A DNA stretch of 64,000 nucleotides from Paenibacillus plantiphilus (GCF_927798095.1 NZ_CAKMMF010000004.1:230993-294992), one strand, 5' to 3'. Numbered from the stretch's first letter, positions 9,492-18,586 are shown. Numbers and translations: made by a program. The notes: generated from the letters alone by a model not told the origin.

Positions 9492-11075
9492 ATGTATAGA
9501 AATGTTTGGGGCGGAAGTGTTTATGGTGTAGAGGGCCGATTGATTGCTGTAGAGGTGGATTTATCGAACGGTCTGCCGCTTGTGAATGTAGTGGGACTGC
9601 CGGACCCGGCGGTGCGTGAATCGATTGATCGGGTCAGAGCGGCAGTCAAGAACTGTGGATTTTCCTTCCCGCTGCAGCGAATAACGGTCAATCTCGCGCC
9701 CGCTGATCTGCGGAAGGAAGGAACGGCATTTGATTTGGCGATCGCCGCAGGAATACTGACTGCCAGCGAGCAGCTTGTCTACGAGCCCTTCGACAGTACT
9801 CTTGTGCTTGGCGAGGTTGCTCTGAATGGCGAGATCAGAGCTGTTTCGGGCATACTGGCAATGGTGGAGCAGGCTAAGCAGAACGGTCTGAAGCGAGTGC
9901 TTGTACCTGCTGACAACGCGCTGGAAGCTTCATTCATTGATGGCATGGAAATATTCTCAATCACACATTTGCACGAGCTGGCAGTATGCAATAACGGAGA
10001 TTGGAACACTTTGCGCTATAACAGCATGGGCAGGAAGACCGCTATCGAACAGCATCATGAAAGTTTAACGATAAACGGCGATTATGGCGATGTGCTGGGG
10101 CAGCATCATGCGAAGCGGGCGCTGCTCATTGCTGCGGCCGGCAGGCATAACGTGCTGCTTTCAGGGCCTCCTGGCACTGGTAAAACGATGCTGGTCCGCA
10201 GATTGCCTGGCATTATGCCTCCGCTTGATGAGAAGGAAGCTCTTCAGGTGACGAAAATATACAGTGCGGCAGGCAAGCTGCCAGGCGGCTTCCCCTCTCT
10301 AATGAGCGAACGCCCCTTCCGTACGCCGCATCATACGATATCATCCGCCGGTCTTGTCGGCGGCGGCTCTATTCCAAGACCCGGCGAGGTAACATTAGCG
10401 CATCATGGCGTATTGTTTCTCGATGAATTGCCGGAGTTTTCAAGGAGCTCGCTGGAGGTGCTGCGGCAGCCGCTGGAGGACCGCGAAGTGACGATTGCCA
10501 GATCGAGAGCGGTATTCCGTTTCCCTTCGCATTTTTTGCTGGCGGCATCGATGAATCCGTGCCCGTGCGGCTTTTACGGCCATGAGACCGAAGAACAACG
10601 CTGCCAATGCAGCATTGGCGGCATCGCTCGTTATAAAGCGAAAATATCCGGCCCCTTAATGGACCGCATCGACATCCATATCGAAGTACCCAGACCGCAA
10701 TCCTCCGAAGGATTGCAGAGCGGGATGACATCGAAAGAGATGAGGCGAATCGTGCACTGCGCCCATCATCGCAGGCAGGAGCGGCTGCGGATGAAGTGTT
10801 CGACTGGAGCCGCGTTTCACACAGAAGCTGAGCTGGCAGGATCGGCGCTTAGAAAATCAATCGCTTTGACGAAGGAGGCTGACAAGCTGCTGCGGATCAT
10901 CTATGACAATCTTGGCATAAGCTTGCGCGCTCATGACCGCATCCTGAAGCTTGCGCGAACCATTGCCGATATCGAGGGCAGCGACACTGTCGAAGAGCAG
11001 CATGCCGCAGAAGCGGTCAGCTATCGCAGCTTGGACCGCCAGTTGCTGGCACTTGAGCAGCGGATAAAACCGTAG
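9492..11075 (+). CDS. comM: YifB/ComM family Mg-chelatase-like AAA+ ATPase
   Basis: ComM-type hexameric helicase known in Gram-negative bacteria to extend DNA integration during natural transformation; its role in Firmicutes is less studied. The 527-residue protein has an N-terminal S5/Lon-like fold (VEVDLSNGLPLVNVVGLPDPAVRES, residues 20-45), Walker A GPPGTGKT near residue 230, the RPFRTPHHTISSAGLVGGG motif, Walker B LFLDELPEFSR and a C-terminal Mg-chelatase domain with CPCGFYG and CQC cysteines. I chose the ATG at 9492 (MYRNVWGGSV, matching family starts), 9 nt after GGAGGTG. An in-frame ATG at 9447 lacks a ribosome site. It opens a plus-strand block inside the otherwise minus-strand cluster. 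Confidence 0.94.
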   Translation: MYRNVWGGSVYGVEGRLIAVEVDLSNGLPLVNVVGLPDPAVRESIDRVRAAVKNCGFSFPLQRITVNLAPADLRKEGTAFDLAIAAGILTASEQLVYEPFDSTLVLGEVALNGEIRAVSGILAMVEQAKQNGLKRVLVPADNALEASFIDGMEIFSITHLHELAVCNNGDWNTLRYNSMGRKTAIEQHHESLTINGDYGDVLGQHHAKRALLIAAAGRHNVLLSGPPGTGKTMLVRRLPGIMPPLDEKEALQVTKIYSAAGKLPGGFPSLMSERPFRTPHHTISSAGLVGGGSIPRPGEVTLAHHGVLFLDELPEFSRSSLEVLRQPLEDREVTIARSRAVFRFPSHFLLAASMNPCPCGFYGHETEEQRCQCSIGGIARYKAKISGPLMDRIDIHIEVPRPQSSEGLQSGMTSKEMRRIVHCAHHRRQERLRMKCSTGAAFHTEAELAGSALRKSIALTKEADKLLRIIYDNLGISLRAHDRILKLARTIADIEGSDTVEEQHAAEAVSYRSLDRQLLALEQRIKP

Positions 11076-11216
11076 GTATCGCCGCCGTCTCGCCATATGA
11101 TGGCCAGCTGTGCGCAATGCAGACGCCGCGATAAAAATGAATAAGTACTGCTTGCAATTAATGGAGTAACATTGGATAATAAAGAAACTATAAATAATTA
11201 AGTAGGAGGCAAAAAA

Positions 11217-12239
11217 ATGACTTCCCATCTCTATTCGCCATTCACGATTAACAACATGGTATTAAAAAATAGAATTGTTATGCCGCCAATGTGCCAATAC
11301 TCCGTCGATGCGCATGACGGCACGCCTACCGACTGGCATTTCGTCCACTATGTATCCCGGGCTGTCGGCGGCACTGGGCTTATCATTATCGAGATGACCG
11401 ATGTCGAGCCCGACGGCAGAATTTCGAACCGCGATCTCGGGTTATGGTCTGACGAGCAAATTCCGGCGTTCCAGCGGATCATCTCTGAATCCCAGAGACA
11501 CGGAGCGAAGGTTGGCATTCAAATCGCCCATGCTGGCCGCAAAGCCGAGGATGCAGCCGTTCCTGTTGGCCCCTCTGATATTCCGGTAAGCGCCGACTAT
11601 AAGAAACCCCGGGCTCTTACTACGCAGGAAGTTAGAGACATGGTCGAGAAATTCAAGGATACAGCTAGAAGAGCGGTTGAAGCTGGCGTGGACACAATTG
11701 AGATTCATGGCGCGCATGGCTATCTTGTCCACCAGTTTCATTCGCCATTGATTAACAACCGGCAGGATGAATACGGCAAGGATCTTGCCAGATTCGGCGT
11801 AGAAATTGTTCGGGCAGTTAAAAGCGTTATGCCCGAAGGCATGCCGCTTATTATGAGAATCTCCGCCATCGAGTATATGGACGGAGGCTATGATCTCGAT
11901 CACAGCATCGAAATCAGCAAGCGCTATAAAGAAGCCGGCGTCGATCTATTCCATGTTACGAGCGGTGGCGAAGGTCCGGCAGGAAGGAAGAAGCCAGGCA
12001 ATTATCCCGGCTATCAAGTCCCTATGGCCCGGGCCTTTAGGCAGGCTTTGGAGGTGCCAGTCATCGCTGTTGGCAATCTGGATGATCCGAAGCTTGCGGA
12101 GGCGACAATCGCGAATGAAGATGCCGATCTCATTGGCGTAGCACGCGGGATGCTGCGCGATCCCTACTGGGCCCTTCATGCGATCCAGGCAGTGGGCAAG
12201 GAAGGAACACCGCCTGAACAGTACGGAAGAGCTTACTAA
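11217..12239 (+). CDS. namA: NADPH-dependent old yellow enzyme, YqjM/NamA type
   Basis: FMN-dependent ene-reductase that reduces activated C=C bonds and nitro compounds using NADPH. The 340-residue TIM barrel shows Cys26 and Tyr28 in PMCQYS, the residues typical of the YqjM subclass, HAGRK near residue 107, EIHGAHGYLVHQF with the two substrate-binding histidines, SPLINNRQDEYG, and a C-terminal VARGMLRDPYWAL. AGGAGGC lies 7 nt before the ATG. It follows comM by 141 nt on the same strand. Its physiological substrate cannot be told from sequence. Confidence 0.95.
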   Translation: MTSHLYSPFTINNMVLKNRIVMPPMCQYSVDAHDGTPTDWHFVHYVSRAVGGTGLIIIEMTDVEPDGRISNRDLGLWSDEQIPAFQRIISESQRHGAKVGIQIAHAGRKAEDAAVPVGPSDIPVSADYKKPRALTTQEVRDMVEKFKDTARRAVEAGVDTIEIHGAHGYLVHQFHSPLINNRQDEYGKDLARFGVEIVRAVKSVMPEGMPLIMRISAIEYMDGGYDLDHSIEISKRYKEAGVDLFHVTSGGEGPAGRKKPGNYPGYQVPMARAFRQALEVPVIAVGNLDDPKLAEATIANEDADLIGVARGMLRDPYWALHAIQAVGKEGTPPEQYGRAY

Positions 12240-12311
12240 ATTCAGGGACTTCTAATAAGGGGATTTGAATGATGCCCTTCCCAATGAGTTGGCTGGCTGC
12301 TATCGTAGCGT

Positions 12312-12343
12312 CCCACCGCGCACAGCTCCCGGCGCGCGGTGGG
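12312..12343. other. GC-rich inverted repeat downstream of namA
   Basis: CCCACCGCGC (12312-12321) is perfectly complementary to 12334-12343, making a 10-bp stem with a 12-nt loop. No T-run follows on either strand, so it is a hairpin rather than a clear intrinsic terminator. It may limit readthrough from namA into the next gene. Confidence 0.6.
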
Positions 12344-12400
12344 GCGGTACGGGTTTCACCATATACCATATCGTTAACCTTTTGAAAGGAGACAGTCTAT

Positions 12401-12874
12401 ATGGCTATTCTGAACGAAATACCGGCAGTTAAAGCGGAAATGCTTATCCGCAAACCGGTGGAAGAGGTATTTGAAGCTTTTATCGACCCGGCAATTACTA
12501 CGCAATTCTGGTTTACTAAAAGCACCGGCAGATTGGAAGCGGGAAAGCGCATTCGGTGGGATTGGGAGATGTATGGCGTTTCTGATGATATTATCGTTAA
12601 AGAAATTGAGCAGAACAAGCTCATTCGAATTGAGTCATCGGATAACACAACAGTTGAGTGGGTATTTGCTCGCAGGGCGGATAATGAGACCTTTGTCACG
12701 ATTACGAACAGTGGATTTACAGGAACCGGAGATGAAATCGTTATTCAAGCGATTGACTCAACAGGTGGATACACGATGGTTCTTTGCGGACTAAAGGCCT
12801 ATCTTGAACATAACATCAAGTTGAATCTTGTAGCAGACAGAGCGCCTGACGCCCATGTTAAACACGACGAATAA
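12401..12874 (+). CDS. SRPBCC / AHSA1-like domain protein
   Basis: Small helix-grip fold protein of the START-like superfamily. The 157-residue product carries the AHSA1-type N-terminus (AEMLIRKPVEEVFEAFIDPAITTQFWFTKS), GRLEAGKRIRWDWEMYG in the middle and a C-terminal helix GGYTMVLCGLKAYLEH. AAAGGAG lies 10 nt before the ATG. These proteins bind hydrophobic ligands or act as Hsp90 ATPase activator homologues; ligand and role here are unknown. It is the last gene of the plus-strand block and is followed by a strong terminator. Confidence 0.88.
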   Translation: MAILNEIPAVKAEMLIRKPVEEVFEAFIDPAITTQFWFTKSTGRLEAGKRIRWDWEMYGVSDDIIVKEIEQNKLIRIESSDNTTVEWVFARRADNETFVTITNSGFTGTGDEIVIQAIDSTGGYTMVLCGLKAYLEHNIKLNLVADRAPDAHVKHDE

Positions 12875-12942
12875 ACGCAAAACGCATAGGCGCAACTCCA
12901 TAGTGAGAATGTGAGAATTGCCTGTTGTTCCGCTTAATCGAC

Positions 12943-12986
12943 GAGGTTGTCCCATTACAGCAGCGGTCTGCTTTTGGGACAACCTC
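12943..12986. terminator. Bidirectional terminator between the SRPBCC gene and yraN
   Basis: GAGGTTGTCCC (12943-12953) pairs perfectly with 12976-12986; ATTTTGTT follows on the plus strand. It lies between the convergent SRPBCC gene and yraN and can serve both. Confidence 0.85.
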
Positions 12987-13027
12987 ATTTTGTTGGTGCA
13001 GGAGCGAGCGCCTGGGTTATTTTCAGA

Positions 13028-13417
13028 CTAGAACGCCCCTTCGATATGATTTATAGCTATGATCTGATCACTGCTCCGCTCGATTGTCACTGCCATCACA
13101 TCGAATCGAATCGCGGCGGCTTGGCTCAATTTGTTGGCCAGCATGTAAACCTGCGATGTCGCTATTACCTGATGCTGCTTGCGCAAGTCAACTGATTCAG
13201 CAGCCGTTCCAAAACGGCCGCCCTCCGTTCGGGTTCTAACTTCGATAAAAACAACAATCCCGTTATAACTTGCTACAATATCAAGCTCTCCGGATCGGCA
13301 GCGCCAATTGCGGTCCGATATGTGATAACCCAGCGATATTAGACGCTCAACCGCCGCATCCTCGCCTCTCCTGCCAAGCAGCCGCCTTCGATCCGTTCTC
13401 TCACTGCCGGTGTTCAC
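13028..13417 (-). CDS. yraN: UPF0102 family protein YraN
   Basis: Small protein of the restriction-endonuclease-like fold (UPF0102) usually found next to rnhB; its exact role is unknown. The 129-residue product has the family pattern GRRGEDAAVERLISLGYHI, GELDIVA and VVFIEVRTR, i.e. a PD-(D/E)XK-type core near residues 40-62. The start is a GTG whose last two bases form part of the TGA stop of the upstream ylqH gene (GTGA overlap), so translation is coupled. Confidence 0.9.
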   Translation of the reverse strand: MNTGSERTDRRRLLGRRGEDAAVERLISLGYHISDRNWRCRSGELDIVASYNGIVVFIEVRTRTEGGRFGTAAESVDLRKQHQVIATSQVYMLANKLSQAAAIRFDVMAVTIERSSDQIIAINHIEGAF

Positions 13418-13740
13418 TTTTTCAAGCCTCCCGCTCGCTGATCGGACCGATAAACGAAAGACAGTATTTCTGCGACGAGCGTGTACAGCTCTGATGGAAT
13501 TTCTTGATCGATGTCAAGCTTGGACAGCACTTCAACTAATGAAGCGTCCTGCTGGATCGGCACTCCGTTCTCCGCTGCCTTATCCATTATAGCCTCGGCT
13601 ATTTTCCCCCGTCCTTTTGCAACTACTACAGGGGCTACCCGATCGCCCGGCTCGTATTTGAGGGCCACAGCTTTCTTCAGCGGCGACAGCTTTCGTTCGT
13701 TGGCCTGGTTCTGTGACTGCTCGTGCCTGTTATCGCTCAT
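13414..13740 (-). CDS. ylqH: FlhB-like cytoplasmic-domain protein YlqH
   Basis: A 108-residue free-standing homologue of the cytosolic C-terminal domain of the flagellar export protein FlhB. AVALKYEPGDRVAPVVVAKGRGKIAEAIMDKAAENGVPIQQD matches that domain, but the autocleavage motif NPTH is replaced by YEPG, so self-cleavage is not expected. The ATG at 13740 overlaps the ylqG stop codon (ATGA), which fixes the start; an upstream in-frame start would sit inside ylqG. The ylqG-ylqH pair is conserved in Bacillales next to rnhB, apart from the main flagellar operon. Confidence 0.88.
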   Translation of the reverse strand: MSDNRHEQSQNQANERKLSPLKKAVALKYEPGDRVAPVVVAKGRGKIAEAIMDKAAENGVPIQQDASLVEVLSKLDIDQEIPSELYTLVAEILSFVYRSDQRAGGLKK

Positions 13741-15446
13741 GCGCGGAAATCCACTCCTTTGTAAGGCTTGGAGGACCATTCCGCCGCAGCTGGGGTTTGC
13801 AGTGAGGATGATTTTGTTTCAACCGCACCGGATGCATCTGCAGTACGGTCCGGCATTGGCGTCGAACGAAGCGTCAACAGCTGATAACCGGCATTTTGCA
13901 GCGCTTCTGTCACTTCCCCGCGAGAGGATTCAAGCAGCTCGGCAATTGCCGGATGATCGTTCCACAGGTTAAGGCTGACGATTCGGTCAACAATCTGCAC
14001 ATCGACAACGGTGTCGCCAAGCGATTTCATGCGAAGATCGAACAGCAGCCTGCAGTTATGCGCATCAAGCTCTCCCTTGCGCCCGCGACGGGTCTGTATA
14101 TGGACGGAAGCCGTCTGGCTGCCATCGCTGCCGCGAAGCGGAATGAACATCGTAATATGGGTAAATGGCGAGCCTGTTCTTTCCTGTGACAGCAGCAGCT
14201 GCTGCCCAGTAATTTGTTGAACCAACTGCTGCGCTGTTTCGCGAAGCGCGGGCGGTACATCGTCACCAGAAGCCAATGTCATTAGTACACTTTTGAGCGA
14301 GTCGATGGAGGGCGGCTTCGCCGCTTCCTGTTGAGCAGCATCAGGCACTATCATCTGCGCCGGCGTACCGGCTTGAGCAAGCTGTCCTATGCGATCTCCA
14401 TGAACAGGAACGGCTCCCCTGTCTTGTTGGAGAGCGCCGGTTTGCTGCTGATCCCCCGGGCGAGCTGCAGCAGCTTGTTTATCCGCCCCTTGCGGCAGCA
14501 CCGTGCCGTCAGGCCGGCCTTCAGGCGCGCTTCCGGCTTGCAGCGCCGGATTGGTTCCCGGCGCTGCAAGCATGCGCTCATGGTCAACGCCAAGCCATTT
14601 GATCAGCTGGTCTAGCCAGCCGGACGGGCTGCTCTGCTGCGCGGACTGGGTTGCGCCAGCGCTTGCGGTAGTACCGGCTTGGTTCTGTGCCGGTACGTTG
14701 GGGCTGCTTGGCGCAGCAGCAGCAGCCTGCGCTGTGCTGGGATTGGCGGCGCCTTTGGCTGCGGCGCCCTGGGCGGCTGCGCCGGTATTGGCTGCGGCAG
14801 CGCCGGCAGCCGCAGCACTGGCGCTGGCCGCGGCCGCAGCGGCTCCGGCGGACGAGCCGCGCCAAGCGGCAAGCCCCTGCTCCAGCGTCTCCAGCAGCGC
14901 ATGAGCAGGCGCTCCATAAAGCGCCTGCTGCAGCGCGCCTATCGTTGCGCCGGTCATCGGCAGCCCTCGCTTATGAGCGAGCGAAGCTGCCCCCATCCAG
15001 GTCTGTGGATCCTCGCCCTGTGGCATCAAGGCGGCGGCTTGCTGGAATTGACGCGCGGTTTCTCGCGTCACAGCAGTCAAGCCATCGCGGCGAAGATCGC
15101 GAGCAAGCTCCAGCGCCCACTTCTGATCCGGCAAGCCAAGCGCTTTCGCAAGATCCTTCAAGCTCTCTTCCGGAAGCACGGCGGATTGCCCGTCAACCGG
15201 CTTTAACACAAGAGTCCCTGCAGTCGACTGCGGCTGTACTTGCAGCAGAGTCGATTGCCCTGGTTGAAGAGGTGTTTCCAGCTTGGCACGAACCTGAGTG
15301 CCATTTATTTGTACAAGCGCTTCCTGATTGTCGATCATTTGCACGAACACACCGCGCACAATTTGACCGACCTTCAGCTCAAGCGCCTTGCTGTCAAGCG
15401 CTTGAACCTCTCCGAGCAAGCTGCCCATCAATTGTCCAATATTCAT
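13737..15446 (-). CDS. ylqG: FliK-like hook-length-control-related protein YlqG
   Basis: A 569-residue protein with an N-terminal domain (MNIGQLMGSLLGEVQALDSKALELKVG) and a C-terminal FliK-like segment (about 430-520: TSVHIQTRRGRKGELDAHNCRLLFDLRMKSLGDTVVDVQI type), joined by a low-complexity linker very rich in Ala, Gln and Pro (about residues 205-360). FliK measures the flagellar hook; the role of this ylqG relative is not established. The ATG at 15446 has AGGAAG 9 nt upstream and is preferred over a start at 15470. Its stop overlaps ylqH. The poly-Ala region is encoded by GC-rich repetitive codons prone to length variation. Confidence 0.82.
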   Translation of the reverse strand: MNIGQLMGSLLGEVQALDSKALELKVGQIVRGVFVQMIDNQEALVQINGTQVRAKLETPLQPGQSTLLQVQPQSTAGTLVLKPVDGQSAVLPEESLKDLAKALGLPDQKWALELARDLRRDGLTAVTRETARQFQQAAALMPQGEDPQTWMGAASLAHKRGLPMTGATIGALQQALYGAPAHALLETLEQGLAAWRGSSAGAAAAAASASAAAAGAAAANTGAAAQGAAAKGAANPSTAQAAAAAPSSPNVPAQNQAGTTASAGATQSAQQSSPSGWLDQLIKWLGVDHERMLAAPGTNPALQAGSAPEGRPDGTVLPQGADKQAAAARPGDQQQTGALQQDRGAVPVHGDRIGQLAQAGTPAQMIVPDAAQQEAAKPPSIDSLKSVLMTLASGDDVPPALRETAQQLVQQITGQQLLLSQERTGSPFTHITMFIPLRGSDGSQTASVHIQTRRGRKGELDAHNCRLLFDLRMKSLGDTVVDVQIVDRIVSLNLWNDHPAIAELLESSRGEVTEALQNAGYQLLTLRSTPMPDRTADASGAVETKSSSLQTPAAAEWSSKPYKGVDFRA

Positions 15447-15600
15447 AAGCAATCGCTTCCTTTCCGTCAAGAGCCTGCACCGTTACAGCGCACGCGGACT
15501 GCCCGCGCTCTCTCAAACTGCCTCTATTCTCATTATCGGCTGTTTCACGGGACTAGTGAACCTGCAAAACGAAGCAATATCAAAAAATAAGTTTTATTTA

Positions 15601-15676
15601 CACTCCACTTTTCTCTCTATAGTCGATCTCGCTCTTTACACTCCACTATTCTCTCTATAGTCGATCTCGCTCTTTA
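15601..15676. repeat. 38-bp direct tandem repeat, two copies plus a fragment
   Basis: Copies at 15601-15638 and 15639-15676 differ by one base (CACTCCACTTTTC versus CACTCCACTATTC); a decayed third copy starts at 15677. The repeat lies between rnhB and ylqG, upstream of ylqG in the direction of transcription. Confidence 0.92.
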
Positions 15677-15726
15677 CGCAACACTTTTCTCACAAAGCTC
15701 GGCCTGGCCCTTCACGCTTTCCAGCC

Positions 15727-16353
15727 CTAGAACAGCACCTGCTGCTCTGTGAACAGCTTGCCTAGAAACGATTGACGGTGAATGGGGCTTGGACCGTATT
15801 CAAGCAGCCTCTCCCGATGGAGCTTTGTCGCATATCCCTTATGTATAGCAATACCGTAGGCCGGATATAGAGCATCCCACTCTCCGGTGCATAGACGATC
15901 ACGCGTTACCTTAGCGAGAATGGAGGCGGCAGCAATCGATTGGCTTCTGGCATCGCCTTTAATAATCGCCATCTGTGGGATATCACAATCCACCTTCTCC
16001 GCATCTACCAGCAAATAATCGGCAGCAATTTGTAGTGACCCCACCGCCTGTTTCATTGCCAGCCTTGCAGCCTGTTTAATATTGATTTGGTCAATCGTCG
16101 CAGCGTCTACCCGAGCTACAGCCCACGCCAGAGCATCCGCAACAATCTGCTCGTAAAGCAGCTCGCGTTTCTTCTCCGATATTTTCTTGGAATCATCCAC
16201 GCCATCCAGCACCAGCCCCTGCGGCAAAATAACAGCAGCAGCGACCACGTCGCCGAACAGACATCCCCGGCCTACCTCATCGATCCCCGCTATTGCACCA
16301 TATCCTTGCGCCCATAGCGGCGTCTCAAACTCCAGCATCCCCATGCCTCCCAA
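15727..16353 (-). CDS. rnhB: Ribonuclease HII
   Basis: Removes ribonucleotides from DNA and RNA-DNA hybrids. The 208-residue protein has the catalytic GIDEVGRG motif (Asp-Glu near residue 24), DDSKKISEKKRE, LVDAEKV (third carboxylate) and RSQSIAAASILAKVTRD, which complete the DEDD site. It is shorter than B. subtilis RnhB, which has an extra N-terminal domain. It lies between rbgA and ylqG, as in B. subtilis. Confidence 0.97.
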   Translation of the reverse strand: MGGMGMLEFETPLWAQGYGAIAGIDEVGRGCLFGDVVAAAVILPQGLVLDGVDDSKKISEKKRELLYEQIVADALAWAVARVDAATIDQINIKQAARLAMKQAVGSLQIAADYLLVDAEKVDCDIPQMAIIKGDARSQSIAAASILAKVTRDRLCTGEWDALYPAYGIAIHKGYATKLHRERLLEYGPSPIHRQSFLGKLFTEQQVLF

Positions 16354-16401
16354 TCATATTCCTTCATAGCCCCGCCGTGCCCAATCCTTCTCCATCAATT
16401 C

Positions 16402-16427
16402 AAAAAATGCCCCCTATTAAAGGGGGC
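16402..16427 (-). terminator. Intrinsic terminator after rbgA
   Basis: GCCCCCT (16409-16415) pairs with AGGGGGC (16421-16427) with a 5-nt loop. On the minus strand it runs into a T-tract (complement of 16402-16407). It sits 13 nt past the rbgA stop and so ends the lepB-rbgA unit before rnhB. Confidence 0.9.
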
Positions 16428-16439
16428 AGCCATCTCTTC

Positions 16440-17309
16440 CTACCTATCTTCCGGCGCTTCAAGCGAGATCCGGCCAAGCTTACCTGCACGCATTTCGCGT
16501 AAAATAATACCGGACGTCTTCTCCAAATCGACGCGACCGCCGCTTACCAGACATCCCCGCTTGCGGCCAATGTCCTCCATGACGCGAATAATTTCATCCG
16601 CGTCTTCCATATCCTTGGGCGGCTGGTCAATGCCGAATCTTTCAGCAACGGTAGCCCAGTAGCGCTTCACGAGCACCTTAACAGCGAAGAAAGCAATATC
16701 CTCCACATTCAGCACCTGCTCCCGAATCGCCCCTGTCATCGCCAGCCGATAGCCAACGAGTTGGTCCTCGAACTTCGGCCAAAGAATGCCTGGCGTATCC
16801 AGCAGCTCCAGCTCCGTTCCGGCTTTGATCCACTGCTGGCCCTTCGTAACGCCCGGCCGATCACCGGTTGCCGCAATATTGCGGCCTGCCAGCCGATTGA
16901 TAAGTGTAGACTTGCCGACATTCGGAATACCGACGATCAGCCCTCTCACCGCTCTTGGATTAATCCCTTTGGCAATTTGACGCTCGATCATCGCATGCAG
17001 AATTGCCCTCGCACGTACCGGAATCTCATTCACTCGCGTACCTGTAGATGAATCAACCGCCAGACAGGCATGGCCTTCCTCCGCAAAAGCGGCAATCCAC
17101 TGCTCAGTCGTGCGGCTATCCGCCAAATCCGATTTATTGAGCACGATAAGACGCGGCTTATCCCGCAGAATCTCGTCAATCATCGGGTTCCGGCTCGAAA
17201 TTGGAACGCGTGCATCAAGCAGCTCAATAACGATATCAATCAGCTTAAGCTTGTCTTGAATCTGCCTCCGCGCTCTCGTCATATGACCGGGAAACCACTG
17301 GATCGTCAT
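16440..17309 (-). CDS. rbgA: Ribosome biogenesis GTPase RbgA (YlqF)
   Basis: Circularly permuted GTPase needed for late assembly of the 50S subunit (L16 incorporation). In the 289-residue product the G4 motif NKSD (near residue 58) precedes G1 GIPNVGKST (near residue 128), G2/G3 GVTKG and DTPG: the permuted order defines the family. The N-terminus [15 protein letters not shown] and C-terminal RNA-binding part ([17 protein letters not shown]) match RbgA. It is 9 nt downstream of lepB and translationally linked to it. Confidence 0.97.
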   Translation of the reverse strand: MTIQWFPGHMTRARRQIQDKLKLIDIVIELLDARVPISSRNPMIDEILRDKPRLIVLNKSDLADSRTTEQWIAAFAEEGHACLAVDSSTGTRVNEIPVRARAILHAMIERQIAKGINPRAVRGLIVGIPNVGKSTLINRLAGRNIAATGDRPGVTKGQQWIKAGTELELLDTPGILWPKFEDQLVGYRLAMTGAIREQVLNVEDIAFFAVKVLVKRYWATVAERFGIDQPPKDMEDADEIIRVMEDIGRKRGCLVSGGRVDLEKTSGIILREMRAGKLGRISLEAPEDR

Positions 17310-17318
17310 GCTGTCACC

Positions 17319-18014
17319 TCATTCATGTTTAACAAACGAAATATCCTTGAGCGGCCAAAAAACAACATCCGCCCGTCCGACAATTTCTTTCATCGGAATA
17401 TAGCCGATTGCCCGGCTGTCCTGGCTGTTCCGACGGTTATCGCCGAACGCCAGCACCATATCCTCCGGCACGGTATCACTTTGCACCCTGTCATTCGGGA
17501 AGTTTGCAGTCGGTCCTTCATTGTTGAAAATCTCGCCATTTGCCTTGGCCGCTTCAATTGATTCCTTCAAGTAGGGCTCCTCAACCTTGACCCCGTTAAT
17601 ATATAAATTATCTCCTTCGTACTTCACTTGATCGCCAGGAACGCCAATAACCCGCTTAATGAAATCCCGGTTCTGATCCGGCACATGGAACACAAGCACT
17701 TCTCCGCGCTTAGGCTCGCGAATATCATATATCAGCTTATTTACAATAAGCCGTTCACCTGTATGAAAATTAGGCTGCATGGATGGACCATCAACGATAA
17801 AAGGAGAGAATAAGAAATATCTGATCACGATGACGAGCAGCGCAGCAATCGCAAGCGCCTTCACCCATTCGACAATTTCATTTTTCGCACGACCGCCAGA
17901 GGGAGCACCAGCAGCAACCACTTCAGAACGGGCAGCATTTGCTGATTGTCCACCTTCTGAATGTCCCTTTTCCAGCTCTTGAGATTCATCATTTGACCGT
18001 TGCTGTTGATCCAT
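17319..18014 (-). CDS. lepB: Type I signal peptidase
   Basis: Membrane serine protease that cleaves Sec and Tat signal peptides outside the membrane. The 231-residue product has a hydrophilic N-terminal tail, one membrane span (about 51-68, WVKALAIAALLVIVIRYF), catalytic Ser78 in DGPSMQPN, Lys120 in FIKRVIGVPGD and GDNRRNSQDSR near residue 198. The ATG at 18014 is preceded by GAGGGTGAG; an upstream in-frame start would overlap the rplS terminator. In B. subtilis sip genes are elsewhere; here the gene sits between rplS and rbgA. Confidence 0.96.
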   Translation of the reverse strand: MDQQQRSNDESQELEKGHSEGGQSANAARSEVVAAGAPSGGRAKNEIVEWVKALAIAALLVIVIRYFLFSPFIVDGPSMQPNFHTGERLIVNKLIYDIREPKRGEVLVFHVPDQNRDFIKRVIGVPGDQVKYEGDNLYINGVKVEEPYLKESIEAAKANGEIFNNEGPTANFPNDRVQSDTVPEDMVLAFGDNRRNSQDSRAIGYIPMKEIVGRADVVFWPLKDISFVKHE

Positions 18015-18050
18015 ATTCTCACCCTCTTCAAAGCAAATATTAAGACTTCT

Positions 18051-18087
18051 AAAAAAACGAAAAGGGACTTGTTTGTGCAAGCCCCTT
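18051..18087 (-). terminator. Intrinsic terminator after rplS
   Basis: AAGGGACTTG and CAAGCCCCTT (within 18062-18087) form a 10-bp stem with one mismatch. On the minus strand it is followed by CGTTTTTTT (complement of 18051-18059). It lies directly after the rplS stop and before the lepB ribosome site, so lepB may depend on readthrough or another promoter. Confidence 0.82.
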
Positions 18088-18098
18088 CTTGTCGTTCA

Positions 18099-18440
18099 TT
18101 AGCGAATTTCTTTAATTCTCGCAGCTTTACCACGAAGGCTACGCAGGTAGTACAGTTTCGCGCGGCGAACTTTACCACGACGTGCTACTTCGATCTTCTC
18201 GATTTTCGGCGAGTTGAATGGGAACGTTCTTTCCACACCAACACCGTACGAAATTTTACGAACCGTGAACGTTTCGCTAATTCCGCCACCGCGACGTTTA
18301 ATAACAACGCCTTCGAAAAGCTGGATACGCTCGCGAGTGCCCTCGATAACTTTAACGTGAACTTTCAACGTGTCACCTGGACGAAAGTTGGGAAGATCTG
18401 TCCGCAACTGTTCACGAGCAATCGTTTGTAAAAGATTCAT
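18099..18440 (-). CDS. rplS: 50S ribosomal protein L19
   Basis: L19 sits at the interface of the large and small ribosomal subunits. The 113-residue sequence [33 protein letters not shown] and [32 protein letters not shown] is typical in motif and length. GGAAGGAG precedes the ATG. In B. subtilis trmD and rplS are adjacent; here about 580 nt with a promoter and tandem repeats separate them. Confidence 0.98.
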   Translation of the reverse strand: MNLLQTIAREQLRTDLPNFRPGDTLKVHVKVIEGTRERIQLFEGVVIKRRGGGISETFTVRKISYGVGVERTFPFNSPKIEKIEVARRGKVRRAKLYYLRSLRGKAARIKEIR

Positions 18441-18553
18441 GATTAATTCACTCCTTCCACCACAGACGTTCTTATGTGCTCACCGATTGATTCAACAAAC
18501 CGGTATCATAGCCTCATAGCGGACCGCCCGACTATTCAAATACAACACCAGCA

Positions 18554-18582
18554 ATTTTACCACATCTATATCCATAAAACAA
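18554..18582 (-). promoter_or_regulatory. Candidate vegetative promoter of rplS
   Basis: On the minus strand TTGTTT (complement of 18577-18582) and TAAAAT (complement of 18554-18559) are spaced by 17 nt, a sigma-A arrangement. It would give an rplS leader of roughly 105 nt. It sits just downstream of the 34-bp repeat tract, so rplS need not depend on transcription through the repeats. B. subtilis rplS has an L19 autoregulatory leader; I did not fold this one reliably. Confidence 0.55.
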
Positions 18583-18586
18583 CAGC

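Noticed and set aside
14687..15448. 253-codon plus-strand ORF opposite ylqG
   Set aside because: Created by the GC-rich Ala/Gln codons of ylqG; Arg/Gln/Ala low complexity and no homologous motif.
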